Notes: a model not told the origin generated them from the letters alone. A stretch of 64,000 nt of DNA from Phascolomyces articulosus (GCA_025677815.1 JAIXMP010000009.1:806001-870000); one strand, 5' to 3'; shown: positions 46,785-59,334, counted from the stretch's first letter. Numbers and translations are program-made.

Positions 46785-48365
46785 TTAGGATAACGTCATG
46801 ATCATCATCCACGAAAACACCCATACCAAAGGATAATAATAATAATAAAGTAACGTCATAGATTCTACACGAGCGACTTGATTCTTGATAGAAAATCCTG
46901 CTTGTGCTTGTTCAGAATGATCTCCCATATCTGACCAAGGCATGGTCAATCTTGTAATATTGTAAGGTTTATTATGTTGATTTGCCAACTGATTGGCCGT
47001 GGCCAAATAGGTATCATTTTTATAAGCAATATAAGCATGTTCCAAGACCTCAACCAAATCCGCCGTTGCATCAAATCCAGCCACATTTTGAAACTTCCAT
47101 AAATTTTCATTCAAAGCATAAGGTAACATGAAATCCAATGCCAATTGGATACTCTTTTGATCTATGGTACGATAATCAAACAAATTGGGTGCACCTGGGG
47201 TTTGCTGCCCCATATGACCTAACAAGAAATACGCTTTGAGATTAAATATACAATAAAACCAAGATGTCGGACGCGCTGTTTCCAAATACTGTTCACCCGA
47301 TATCAAAATCTGTGGAGCAATCCGTGATGCAGTGACATTGGCAATAACTTGTCTTGCCATATCCATCTTGTTTAAAAATCGATAAATCGCGACTCGTTGC
47401 ACATCATAAAATGTGCCATGGTTATTATGAGCTTCCATTTCATAAATCCCATTGGGAGATTTTGTCAACCATTCCAAATATTGAGCAAACCAATACCGCA
47501 AATGCGCATTGATTTTTTGTTTATCATTACGTTCTTTCCAGACTTGACTGTATTGTAAAATGGAGATAGAATCCAATAATTCTTGGACCACGTGGAAATC
47601 AATAATGCCTTTAGCTCGACCACTCTTGTACCCACGGACCAAGGATGCGTATTGCAAATGTGGATTCATGCGTAATTCTGGATCAATAAACCATTGATGA
47701 ATCCGATCCGTGGCACGTATGGCATATGATTCGTTGCCAAAATAATGGTATCCCAAAGCTAAATATTGTACATGTTTGACCAAGTTACGAAACATGGAAT
47801 AATCGGGCACTTTGTGAATTTCTGGATTGACACGACCATCATGACGAATATAAGGCATGCCTCCATTAGGTTGAGATGTATTGGGCCAAAAGTATCTTGC
47901 CAAGGACATGTAATCGTGCTTATCATTTTCTCCCGGAACAGCAATGGTTTTGTTTACAACGGAAAAGATGGTATGGTTGGTCACATATCGATCCACTTTT
48001 TTTTTTAAAAACCAAAGTGCGTGTTGTAATCCATGATCGTAATCATGCATGTGTTGTTTGTTGTTGCGTAGCACTTCCGGATTGGTCACGATAAAGGGGA
48101 AATGCCCATTCGATACAGAAGGAGGTGGTTCGCTGGCTTTGGGTGATGGGTACTCCCATCCACTTAGATCAGATTTCATTAAAGGCATACTGGCATCGTC
48201 GTCAAAGGATATATTTCCCATCATGTCATTGTTATTGTTGTCATCTTTCTCTTTTTTATTCTGTTCTTCTTCTTTGGCTTGAACTAATGTGGCAAGTATT
48301 CCGCATGTTGTTATAAAATAGAGTAACTTTTGTTTGTTGACCATTTTGTTGTTGTTTTGCTGCAA
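46785..48365 (-). CDS. Secreted alginate-lyase-fold protein
   Basis: One uninterrupted frame of 526 residues. Residues 8-30 form a signal peptide (MVNKQKLLYFITTCGILATL), so the functional start may be Met8 (48344). Family marks of the alginate lyase (AlgL-like, PF05426) alpha-toroid: DYMSLARYFWPN (151-162), GMPYIRHDGRVNPE (169-182), HNNHGTFYDVQ (313-323; the Asn-His pair is catalytic in AlgL) and QYLETARPTSWFYC (359-372). Several N-glycosylation sequons (NHT, NES, NVT, NIT) fit secretion. The last ~20 residues are hydrophobic, perhaps a membrane or GPI-anchor signal. The substrate is unknown; mucoralean walls contain glucuronic-acid polymers, which would be a fitting target. It is intronless among intron-rich neighbours. 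Confidence 0.85.
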   Translation of the reverse strand: MQQNNNKMVNKQKLLYFITTCGILATLVQAKEEEQNKKEKDDNNNNDMMGNISFDDDASMPLMKSDLSGWEYPSPKASEPPPSVSNGHFPFIVTNPEVLRNNKQHMHDYDHGLQHALWFLKKKVDRYVTNHTIFSVVNKTIAVPGENDKHDYMSLARYFWPNTSQPNGGMPYIRHDGRVNPEIHKVPDYSMFRNLVKHVQYLALGYHYFGNESYAIRATDRIHQWFIDPELRMNPHLQYASLVRGYKSGRAKGIIDFHVVQELLDSISILQYSQVWKERNDKQKINAHLRYWFAQYLEWLTKSPNGIYEMEAHNNHGTFYDVQRVAIYRFLNKMDMARQVIANVTASRIAPQILISGEQYLETARPTSWFYCIFNLKAYFLLGHMGQQTPGAPNLFDYRTIDQKSIQLALDFMLPYALNENLWKFQNVAGFDATADLVEVLEHAYIAYKNDTYLATANQLANQHNKPYNITRLTMPWSDMGDHSEQAQAGFSIKNQVARVESMTLLYYYYYPLVWVFSWMMIMTLS

Positions 48366-48650
48366 ACTCTCAAATAAATAAATAAAAACAACAACAACAA
48401 ATAAATGGATCCAATTTTTTTTTAATTTATTTTCAGGGATTCGATTTCATAAAACGTTGAGAATTTATTATTCACCGAATAGAATCCATGTTTCAAAAAA
48501 TATATATATAATGTTTGCATATGGTATAGGAATGACATGATTTTTTTTCTTCTTGTGTTGTATATATATAAAGATTGGATTGGTTTATAAACAAAGAGGT
48601 GTGTGTTAAAGAGGGAGAATTATTATAATTTTTTTGTTGATGATTGTCAT

Positions 48651-51600
48651 TTACAAAATAGAGTTGGAAAAATACTATAAAAGTGCAGTGACAATGGATA
48701 AGTAAAAAATGCTCCGTTTTTCCCATAATATTGCTTATATAAATAAACAATAAAAACTTACTATCACAATGTTTTGGTCATCGCCATGAATCCCTAATTT
48801 TTGTTCCAAGAACCGTCGTCCACGACGTTCATTTAATGTCATACCACCATCCGTCATACTACTCTCACTGTCCGATTCATCCTCATCTGATTTTTGTTGT
48901 TGCTGATGATGATCTTTACCATGGTCTTCACAAGGAGGATGAGGTGTTGTAGGTGATACGGGTGTAACAGGAGTAGGTGGAGGTGGAGGTGGTAGTAAAA
49001 CAAATGTACCAGTATCTGTAGTAGCAGCAGCTGCTGCAAAATCATCATGTTCGGATACTGTACTTAGATTTTCTCCTCCTCCATGCGATGATTGATAATG
49101 ATTATCTTCACGCTCTTCAATCCGTCGTAAATAACTCATGATTCTTCGTACACTCCATTTTTTGGTAAGCCCGCTACCTTCAGAAGAAGATGAATCCCAA
49201 TAATCACTTTTGGTTTTGTTGCTATTGTTATTATTCAAATCGATCACTCCCGTACCTTCCAAGGCAGCAGAAAAGGAAGAGGACGAGGAAAAGACGTTGG
49301 TTTCTAAGGTATTGTACATGTGATGGTATATATAGGCTTTTAATGCCATGGCCATAAAGATGGTTTGTAAATAGGCAAAAAAGGATCGATCGGACTATAT
49401 AAAAATGTTATATATTTTTTTAATCACTGCGTGAATCATGCATTTTTTTTTTTGTGCACTCATTCCTTTCTTACCGTGAAGTATTTTAAACGATCCATCA
49501 TTTGATTGATCCAATACCCATCCAAATAAAGTGGACTTGTAATAAGATTCGGATGTCGTTCATTGGAGATATCCAAACAACTAATATCCAATTTATAAAT
49601 ACTAGCATCAATGTTGTTTTTGGCTGCACCCACCAATTTAATGGAATCCAGTTCCACATCGGTTAATAATGTTTCTTTTTTTTCAAACCATTCATGTAAT
49701 AATGTTTCTTGTTGATCTTTGGATTGTATTTTGGGTTGACTGGGTATAAATACAGAAAGGGATTGAATGGTGTTTTGAACACGTCTATTTTGTTTTGTTT
49801 TGTTTTTGAGTAAATTTCCATTCTTATTTTAATGCTTATTAACGAATCATATATGGTATACTTACTGTTTATTGCTTTCATCACTCATAACAACCACAGG
49901 TCGTCCTGTTAATAAAGCAAATATTAAATGGGGCAATGTATCCCCTAATTGTTTCAATGTTGTAAGATGTTGTATTCCTGGACTTTGTAGGTCGCCATGA
50001 TGCCAAAGAATATTATGTATACGATTCATGGGTAAATTATCTTCTTCCTCTTCATCGTCCTGTAAATCTGCCATGAGATTAGGCACTGGTTGTTCTTGTT
50101 TCAGCATGACTGCTGTATTATTATTATTACACGTCTGTTGCTGCTGTTGTTGCTGTTGTGGTAGTGGAGGTTGTGTAGATATCGGAGATGGTAATGGTTG
50201 TCGTCTTGGTTGAGGATTTTTCATATTCATGACAAATGTCCTACCAACAAGTAAGACACCAGAAGTTGGTTGCAGATACATTTCTTCATCTTCGATCAGA
50301 TCAAGAATTTCACTACTGAATCCAAAATCATGTGTCATTTCTGTCATACATTTGATGGCTTCCGCATACATGTCTTCATTAATCGTACTGGCAAATGTGG
50401 GTTTATTTAATTGGCCATCTTCTCCTGCCTCTTCGTCAATAGGACTACTTCGAGGAGGTTCAATAGCAGATGCAAGGGGTATCACAGTTGCTGGTAAACT
50501 CGTTCGTTTCGTTGCTACAGATGTTGTAGTGGATATACGATAAGGTTGATCTTTTTGTTGAGGTTGTTTTGGTTCTTGGCAAAGTTGTGCTAATGATCTC
50601 AATTTGCGTTCAAAATGAGAGACAGGGTGTAATGTATCTACAAATTTAGGCTATCATAGTGCATATGAATTACATCATTGAAATGTCAACGAATAAAAAT
50701 GGTTGGTGAATTCTTTCAAAAAAAAAAAAAAAAAAGATAATAAGTCTACAAAGAAAACAAAAAAGAAACTTTATATATACCTCATAATCACTTCCAGGTT
50801 CTTCAAACAAACATTTGACTTGATCCTCATGACTTTGAGGTATTAATGCTAATAATGGAAACACTAATGATCCTCCTACCCCTCCTCCTTCTTGTTGCTG
50901 TTGTTGAGGTAACTGCTGTTGCTGTCTTATATCATTAGGTGTTTCAGGTAATGAATTACTTGGTGTGATAGGTGTGGTTGCCAAGAACCCATCCGAAGCT
51001 TTTCTAGATCCACCTCCACCACTGGCAGCACCTGGTGTGGCAACTGTGGTGGTTGTACTACTATAATCTGACAACAATTCAGGTGTAGATTCATGAACCA
51101 GTTGAACAAGATAGGACTCGACTGTATCCACCATTAATCGCGTGACTGTGATCGCTTGTTGCATTGCTTCTATTGAAATGTTACATTGTTGTTTTTCTTC
51201 ATCATGCGATCCTACTAGTTTTTGTGTATATTCTAAATCCATCAGTCGATATTTTAAATCCATGGCAAAATTTGAAAAATTGCCTTTTTTCATAAGTCGT
51301 GAAACCTATTTTTTTTTTAAAAAAAATACCATGTATTTGAAGAAGGTGTTATTTTCACACACACATATATATTTTCTCTTTGTTTTTTTTTTTTTTTTTT
51401 CACGCATTCTTATGCTTGCAATGTTATATATAAATAAATAAAAAAGAGAGAAATGTGGATGGATCTGATTTTTTTACCTCGTTGAACCGTTCACTAAAAT
51501 CTTCAAAACGCCAAACAATCTTTTCAGGATCACATGTGATATATGAGAGTGCCACTGGATGAACATAGCCACGTGCATTAATGTCGAACAATGCCAGATG

Positions 51601-52406
51601 ATGGGTCTTTTTTAGGGATGGAAAAAGGATAAAAAGGAAATGATTAAAACTCCAATCCATTCTTTCAACATCTATGTACTAACAGACAGTTCTTTTTCTT
51701 ACAAATGCAAAAAATTGATTTTCGGCATCGGTGGTATAGACTTGAGTATCATCTGGAATCGAAAACATATTGGTCGCATCAAGATCAGGATGTCTAAAAT
51801 GAACACATTTTTTCAAAGAAAAAAAAAGAAAAAGAAAAGAGCACATCAGTCCATGATCATCATTCCATGCGGATGTTCCCCCTCTCACATCTCATTTCTC
51901 TCCCCCAACACACGCCCACAACTGATCATCCACAACCCCGTTCTATCACGATATATATATATCTTTCTGTTGGATCCGAAAAAAATGAGAGAGAGATCAT
52001 TTACTCAAATTGTTCAGATGTTTGATCGACAGATACAATTCTTAATACAAACGCATTAAAATCGAATTGTTCCAATCCAAGTTTTGATAATCCATCTGTA
52101 TCAAAGTCAGGGTCTTTTAAATCGAAATAAACATGTTCTGAAACAACTGCCAAAGGTAAAGGACCTTCCAACTCGGAAAATTCACTAATCAAAATGAAAT
52201 CTTGTGGTTCTGTCCCATTGAATTGTTGAATCGATCGTTGTCTTTGTTGCTGTTCAATAGGCGTTGTACCAGCAGTAGTATTCTGACATCTCGTTTTCTC
52301 GCTTTCCCTTTTTTTATTATTATTGTCATGTTAAAAAGAGTGTCCGAAATTTAATTTGAACGTGTATAGAAGGGAATGTATCTTACAATAGATCGTTTTC
52401 GGCCAT
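48651..52406 (-). CDS. SMCR8-like DENN-family protein
   Basis: Nine exons: 52406-52387, 52307-52005, 51793-51703, 51606-51478, 51305-50781, 50650-49866, 49784-49475, 49394-48762 and 48674-48651. They sum to 939 residues, close to human SMCR8. The longin part begins at about 43: DFILISEFSELEGPLPLAVV, FNAFVLRIVSVD, FFAFTHHLALFDINARGYVH and SYITCDPEK parallel SMCR8 (DFILVAEFSE.GPQPL, YFSLRIMSVD, HHLTLYDLEARGFV, AYISADQ). The DENN half follows (LPHLIFALLTGRPVVVMSDE, SLSVFIPS, ISCLDISN, then GDDQNIVIYFSNSIL at the end). Q, S and P-rich inserts separate the parts. In animals SMCR8 joins C9orf72 and WDR41 as an Arf/Rab-directed regulator of autophagy and lysosomes. The first 20-base exon and the last 24-base exon are the least certain. 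Folliculin is a more distant alternative. Confidence 0.82.
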
Positions 52407-54701
52407 GTGAATCGAAATCAAAAGTTATATATAGTGTTGGTGAAAAGGAAAAGAAAGAAGAAAAAAAATACCACTACACTAAACCAAAAAGAAGCTTTTT
52501 TTGGGTGTGGGGACTGAGTTTATTTTTATTTCTAACAAAAAAAATATGCAGAATGATCATTAGGGTTCCAACTTTTTACAGTGAATTAAGGTGGCGATCT
52601 CCGGCTCGGCAATCAGGAAACAGAATGGAATTTGGTAACCAGTTCCAAAGAAGTTAGATCGATTCCCACATGGCTCAATGTTCATCCTCCTGTTGTAACC
52701 TATAAACTTACTACTCTTCTTATTACATCATTGTACTATAGCCATATACGCTTTCTTGTAAAAATAAAAAGATCGATCATTGTACAATTAGCCACTATAG
52801 GTTATAGCACTCAGCGGGGAAAGGTTAAGTGTGAGAAACCGTGATCACCATATACAGACAGCATCTACATACATATACTTTATCTTGAAGGAGTTTACGT
52901 AATAAGACATAAAGAGATTATGACGATGGGCGAACGATGAGATTTATTACAATGACTTTGAAAAGGATACTTAAAAGTTAAATCTCATGGTGATTGATGA
53001 CAGGAAGTTGAAAGATAAGCATTTTTTTGTTATCTAATAATGATAATCACAAAAGATAAAATCTTTTTCTTTTGCATAATAATACATACTTATCATCCAT
53101 AGGTTATGAATTGTATGTACATTAATTCTGAGAATTTGTGTCAATTATATATATAATTATTACTTTGGAATCATCTAAGGCACAAACACCACTTAATTTT
53201 CAACAAAAAAGTATCATGTTTGAAAATGTGATTTAAAAATGAATCTGTAGTTTCTTTTTATAATACGTGTACCAGGTGAATCCTTTTTTGAGGGATGATT
53301 TTTTCCATCTTTTTTTTCGGAGGAGGAGCTTTATAATTGTTTAAATTATTATTTTATAGTAACTAAATATTATTAAATATTGACTATCAATATTATTTGA
53401 AGAATCAGTCATATGAACCGATGGCGCCTTCAACGCAATTTCTTCTTAATAACAATGATGAGTTATGTGGAGGATATAAAGGTAGGTTTATGTATTTTAC
53501 AACTTCAATGCTCTTCATTATTTTTAACATATACGCTATTCACTATTAAAGTAGTTTCTAGAAATACCCATTTGATCAATCACAAATCAATTACTCCTAG
53601 CTATCTGTCTCATACAAAAAAAAAAAGTGAAAATGCCACTGCTATATATAGTTGATTCCATTGCTATGTATTATTTAAACAAGTAAAATTACCAATACTG
53701 TTATTGGGATATATGAGACGGTGAAATACAATAAACACGTCAAAAGAAAACATGGGAAGATAAGCAGGCTTCAAAATTATTCAGTTGAAGAATGTGAGCT
53801 TCTACTAATGCCGCAAAGATATACATAATAATGGGCGGACCAAATTAACCTGGTCACTCATAGCTTGTTTCATTAATCTCCATTACCGCAACAAGAATTT
53901 GGATATGGAAATCATGTAAATTCGTTCGATGACTGGAAAAGGAAGATCTTGATAAATGTACCAATTGATACATTTTTTTTCTCATTTTGTACATATCCTT
54001 ACATGAGGGTAGCTCACCATGTAAATTCCGCATAACCAACCCATTGTACATGACTTTTATCTTTTTTGAGGGTTTGACTTGATCTGATCAAGCTGTGAGT
54101 TAACGGATAGTTCCTTGAACTCTTCAGCAATGATTCCGTGATTGATATTAATACTTTGAACAACGTGAATCACATAACCAGGTTTGTAAAAAAAAAAAAA
54201 AAATATCGCTGGCTAATCGACCATTGGCCGCCCTATTTAGTTTTGGAGTTAGTAAGAATTTATTACTGCTACTGTTACTAATTTATAAAAATCTTTATAT
54301 TTTCTTACCAAATGTCATGGAACAGTGGCTCTGATTCAAAGACTGATCCTAATAGAGATACAATGCACCAGTGGGCAAAAGTAGTGTTTTAAATAGTTGG
54401 ATCGGGAGTCACACCACCAAGAAAACGTAAATCCCATTCGTATTAATTTATATATTATAAAGGCGAGCTTTATTTTACAGTTCTATAACAATCCATTAAC
54501 TATATATATCAACTGGCGGGTAATGTTCACAATTCTATTGCATTCACTACTTATAACTACTTGACTAGCGCGCTAGCCACGTGGATATCCAACTCCACTT
54601 TATTTCGAGAGCTTTAGAGGAAACGAACTTTGAGCACAATTTCATCATGCATAACGAATCGCTTAACTGTTGTTGCATATTAGTGTTGTTAAACTACACT
54701 A
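52407..54701. other. AT-rich intergenic region
   Basis: Promoter side of the SMCR8-like gene, then AT-rich sequence with no supported gene. Poly-A run near 54188-54202. Confidence 0.3.
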
Positions 54702-54911
54702 ATGGCATATCAAAGAAATTACTTATTTTTCTATTGTATGGCAATTTCCAATGAAGATAGACTTACCGTGACAGCTTCAGTGCAGGCAAGCGCGGAAGCA
54801 GGAGAAAGAGGTGATTTCGTCCTGGGACGTATTATTTATAAGGGTCATGATTGTGCAGTGAGAACCCCAAACAAAGTACTTTGTTACGTACGTCAATTTC
54901 TTATTCAATAA
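54702..54911 (+). other. Unassigned 69-codon open frame
   Basis: ATG-initiated frame whose middle has unusually balanced composition (DRLTVTASVQASAEAGERGD, then FVLGRIIYKG) compared with the surrounding AT-rich DNA. I recognise no family and see no splice partner. It may be an exon of a lost gene or transferred DNA. Confidence 0.15.
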
Positions 54912-55477
54912 TTATACACCTTTGATAATAGTATAAACTATAACTGTATATAGCAGAATTTCATCTTGAATATTATAGTTGTGTTAGTAATAAAATTATT
55001 TTACTATGCTGCGCTGTACAGAAACAAGCACTGATCCTTGTTTGTGACTAGGTGAAACAGTTGTAGGTTTGGTCATGGAGTGAACCAGGTACAGCCAGTC
55101 AGGTACGACTTTCAGGTTTACGCTCTTCCAAAACAACAAGGAGTATTTTTTTTTCTTTTTGACATTGAGCTTCATTTACTTTTTTGCAGTTTTCAGGCGT
55201 GAATGTGAGCGGACTCGGGTACATCGCATTCTCTCGGAAACAGGAGACCAAGAATGTTCATGCACAAGCATCGACCTGATGACTGGTAAAGTCGTCGGGA
55301 CGATGACAAGCGTATGAACATTATTGGTCACACTATTTCTGAGAGAAATAGATGTATCGGGGTCCAATTGCAGAGATCCTCTCGTAAACTTGCCTTTATA
55401 ACCCAAGGTTGTTTAGATTTCAACATCTATTGGCGAAATTTTTCGTCACTAGCAACGATCCTTGCAAGCAAGCATTG
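54912..55477. other. Unassigned, locally less AT-rich sequence
   Basis: Both strands have short open frames near 55176-55406 but none resembles a known family. It leads into the 15-bp repeat. Confidence 0.25.
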
Positions 55478-55567
55478 TCCTTCGGTTATAAGTTCTTTGG
55501 TTGCAAGTCCTTTGGTTACAAGTCCTTTGGCTACAAGCCTTTTGGTTACAAGGCCCTTGGTTACAAA
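55478..55567 (+). repeat. 15-bp tandem repeat, six units
   Basis: Six head-to-tail units of consensus TCCTTTGGTTACAAG. Being a multiple of three, it is open in more than one frame; one plus-strand frame reads SFGYK-FFGCK-SFGYK-SFGYK-PFGYK-ALGYK. The frame around it has no clear ATG. It may be a protein-repeat relic or a minisatellite. Confidence 0.85.
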
Positions 55568-56144
55568 CACTGTCCTTTGCTCAATTTGGAGCATATTCAT
55601 GTTTAAAATAATAACAATAAACTTTGTACTTTTTTAAATTGTTTGATATTATGTATTAGTTTTAGTTTCTTCATGTAAAAATCTTTAATTAAAAAAAGCA
55701 TGCAATCGTTTATTCATTGAAATTCATTGAAAGAATAATCTTTTAATCTATCAACTTTTTCTTTCTTGATCCACTTTTTTTCGGAATACTTATGGATGCA
55801 CAGACCATATGTCAACTTTAGAAAAAAATATATGTACAGTTGAAAGGTATGAGGGTGTTTTTTTAAAGTGTGAGTATGAGCCAGCTCTATATATAATAAT
55901 ATAAGAGTAGCAATAATATCTATAAAAAAAGTTGCCTTTTTTTAATAAGGAACACACTTGCGTTTGAAGTACTTGCAGATTTCGGCAAAGATACTACGAT
56001 GTATAACAAGAAACGGCCATCATTCCCCATTCCCCAGTGATAGCATGTTTAAATACAACTTTAGTCAACACAGGAACATAAGTGAAGCTATGCAATAAGA
56101 GAAAAAAGCACAATCATGACCAAAGTCACCACCACTGTAAGTAT
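55568..56144. other. AT-rich intergenic region
   Basis: Nothing with support was seen. Confidence 0.3.
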
Positions 56145-56762
56145 CTATGCTGACAGCACAGTAGCAGAAACTAATACAGTAGTACCAACGACAGAACCAT
56201 AGTAAAATATATCACGCAAGTCGGTTGAACGGAACAAACCATGTTCATGACGATGAGGAGGAACAGGCATTTGAAGTGGGTTTAACAGGTGCAAGACCAA
56301 GGTCAGTGACAGTTAGATAGTGGTTGTGAAACAATTGCTAAACTAAATTTGCAAAGGAGAGACGGAAAAGTACGAAATATACCGTATGTGCCACAAAAAT
56401 CTAAACGAGCAATCAAAAGAAGTGCAAAACCCACATTGACAGTAATTAAATAAACACTGAAACGGCAAATACACGACGACCTTCTTCAATAGAACTACTG
56501 GCAATGGTAGCAATAATACTAATAAAGATGAGGACCGTGAAATTCTAACCATGATCCATTTCTACACCTTAATCCAACCTTTACGGAATAAAAATACCAT
56601 CACCACAGCGGCAACAATTTGTCCAGTAAAAATAATTGATGCATTTGTTAATATTCGTGTGATGCCTGATCCTCCACCTCCACCTCCACCTCCACCATCA
56701 CTATCACAGCTATTAGTTCTCGCACTGGAGGGTATCATGATCATTATTTGGAAATTTGACAT
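56145..56762 (-). pseudogene. Remnant of a multi-pass membrane protein gene
   Basis: Starting at an ATG (56762) the minus strand reads a polar N-terminus with nine Gly, then a membrane helix (IIFTGQIVAAVVMVFLFRKG) and a stop. Further pieces in other frames are TVLIFISIIATIASSSIEEG, RRVFAVSVF, ITVNVGFALLLIARLDFCGT and HGLFRSTDLRDIFYYGS. A 5-base insertion between VFAVSVF and ITVNVGF and the 40-base gap before TVLIFIS break the frame. Together they look like a protein of about four helices. The last junction has a CTAAC branch-like site, so part of the discontinuity may be intron. The family was not identified. Confidence 0.4.
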
Positions 56763-57277
56763 AAAAACGTGTAGGGCAAATAATAGTACTCACGCATAAG
56801 AAATATGTCAATTATATATAAATATATATCTTTGTCAATTTTTCATCCTATATTCATTGTTGCGGTTATTCTTGCCCTTTCTTTACATTGTTAGTATTTT
56901 TTACCTACGTACAATCATTATTTAAACTATAGACCACTTTGACTCAAAAAATACTGAGAATGATACATACAACCACAGGTTTAATAATAAGCTAAATTTG
57001 TTGATAATAAAATTTAACTTATCCACATATAATTCTTCATCGTTTCGTTCATTATTTTATTGTTACTGTCACGTCTCATTGGATAAATTACGTGATCTAC
57101 CCAAATTCGTCATTGCCATATCCGTATTGTTATGACCCTTCAAGTATAACTATAAAAAAAGGAAAATGGTGAGTTTTTATCCCTATATTTTATGGATAGG
57201 TAATTATAGTGTATTATGGCGCGAATTGACAGCAACGGCAGCATCCAATCGAGATGCTCTCTGATCAATAGAAGAAG
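56763..57277. other. AT-rich intergenic region
   Basis: Probable 3' flank of the retrotransposon; no clear poly-A tail or target-site duplication could be identified. Confidence 0.3.
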
Positions 57278-59330
57278 CTAAATAGATACTTGGCCATGAT
57301 CAGAAGATGGAGGATCAATCCAGTTTAAAAGAGCTCTGCCAGGGTCTGGGTTAAAACATTGCTGTGTATCAGATTCTGGATGTTGGTGTTCATCAAGTTC
57401 TGCTAATATAGTGCAAATTGTCGGCCATACTGATTTAAGGTATTTGATACGGTGTGGTGATGTCGGTGCTGATTTCGATAGTCTGTTGAAAATATATGAT
57501 ATTGGATCTGATGTTTGTTGAGGTGTAAGGTAGAGCCGATAGTGAATATTTAGACAAGTAATAGCGTGTTTTTTAGTGAAATTATAGTATTGGGATGTTT
57601 TACAAGTTTTTGGCTTGCCACCTGGGAGCCAGCCTAATCTCCAACGAATACAACGACTGCGATCTTTTCTTGACATTGGTAACCACAAAATAGGATCCGT
57701 TTCAATTCTAGGCCTACATGCTGCTAGTGTTCTGGTGTCCTTCTTGGTTAATAAATTATTGGGTACATTTTGAAGATAGGATTGGATGGTTTTGTTTGAG
57801 AAGAGTTAATGTTGTTTCGTTACGCGGTTCTGGTAGTTGTTGCCATATAATATTTTTTGCAGTTTATACCATGCACTTTGGGGGTTATGTTGGATTGTTG
57901 GTAATAAGGTTGCGAGTAGTGTATTGTCTGATAGAAGTTGTGTCCGATATATAAATTTCGCTTGCAGAACTGCTGCTCTTTCTTTCATGTTAGGGAGTCG
58001 TGCAAGGTGTCGCATAACTTTTGTTGTAGAATGTTTGCTTGCTCCATAGATCATTCGTAAACTGGTATATTGAGCTTTTTCGAGTTCTTCGTATCGTTTT
58101 TTAGTTTATTGAATGATGGCCAAGCTGTATTCTAATTTCGGACGGATGAACTGAGCATATAGATTACTGGAAAGTTCTTTGCTAAATCCCGATGCATTCC
58201 ATCCAATTGTGTTCATAGCTTTTATACTGATTATCGCTGATGTCGTATTCCGTTGTATCAATTGTGTTGCATCCAATTGACCACAATAATTAATTGGAAC
58301 TCCCAAGTATATAAAGGATATGGCAGTTGGTATTATATCAATAGTATAAAGTTGGTATCGGTTATTAGATGTAGGCGGTTGTAAAATAACGTATTTGGTA
58401 GGGCTCCAACGATACCCTAGTTGAAGGCTATGGTCTTCACAAATTTTTAGAAGATGTTACATTTCGTCTGCCGAGCCTAATATTGCGACATAGTCGGCGT
58501 AGAGAAGGCATTTTATGCTGGATATTTGTACTGGTGAATTAGTTGACGATGATGTTGTAGCTGATGCTCTTGGTGATAATATGATGGCGTTTCTTCGTCA
58601 TGGGTGTCTATGGTGCTAGAAGTGATAGGCGTTAGACTGGTAAGTTCTTCGGACTGGACCAATGATCCTCTTCTGATTTGACTTGGCAATCTATTTATAT
58701 ATAAAGAATATAGAAAGGGAGAAAGTATCAAACCTTGTAGGACTCCTGTGGTGGGGGAGAAGCGGTGAGATACGGTATTAGATAATAGAGTTTCTATAAA
58801 TATATTATCAAAAAGGTTTTTAATAAGGCTAGTAGTAATGGTGGTAACCATGGTACAAGTAAGTTCCAAATAACTTGTCGGTCCACGCAGTCATAAGTTT
58901 AGCAATATCAAGAAATGCTAAAACTGGAGGATTATGATTGCTATCATGATCTTTATGTATCTGGAAAAGTTCTTGGAGACAGAGCGCTTGATCTATTGCA
59001 CTTCGTGCTTCGCGAAATCCATCTTGCGTGATATCGAGAGAAGGACTTGATTGCTGAAGAGGGGCTTGTAAGCAATATTCCAATAATCTCTGGAGTATAG
59101 ATGTTAAACTAATGGGTCAGTAGTTAGCAGGATTGTCTGGTTGGCCTTTTTTATAGATGGGAATCGCTTGGGCAATTCTCCAACGATCAGGAGTGTATGA
59201 TGCTAGCCAACATAAATGAAACAATTTAAAAAGTAAAGGAATTAATTGTTCACGCAAAGGTTTTAGCATTTCGCTACGAAGATGGTCAGTTCCTGGTGCT
59301 TTTTTGTTTTGTAGCCGGCGAAAAAAAAAG
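57278..59330 (-). mobile_element. Degenerate non-LTR retrotransposon (LINE) reverse transcriptase
   Basis: Minus-strand pieces follow the order of a LINE reverse transcriptase: LQNKKAPGTDHLRSEMLKPL and WRIAQAIPIYKKG (early RT motifs), DGFREARSAIDQAL, AFLDI (first catalytic Asp), TGVLQGLILSPFLYSLYINR, LLYADYVAILGSADEM, then the thumb region (SFIYLGVPINYCG, RPKLEYSLAI) and a C-terminal block (RCIRWRLGWLPGG). Several stops and frameshifts separate them. The catalytic YADD box is YADY, so the enzyme would be inactive even if repaired. The 5' part, with any endonuclease domain, is missing; RT sequence starts abruptly near 59330. Confidence 0.85.
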
Positions 59331-59334
59331 TACA

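Noticed and set aside
52632..52844. 70-codon plus-strand frame upstream of the SMCR8-like gene
   Set aside because: No homology, AT-rich composition, and it sits in the promoter of the minus-strand gene.
56116..56202. 28-codon plus-strand frame starting MTKVTTT with GTAAGT inside
   Set aside because: Overlaps the membrane-protein relic on the other strand and has no continuing exon.
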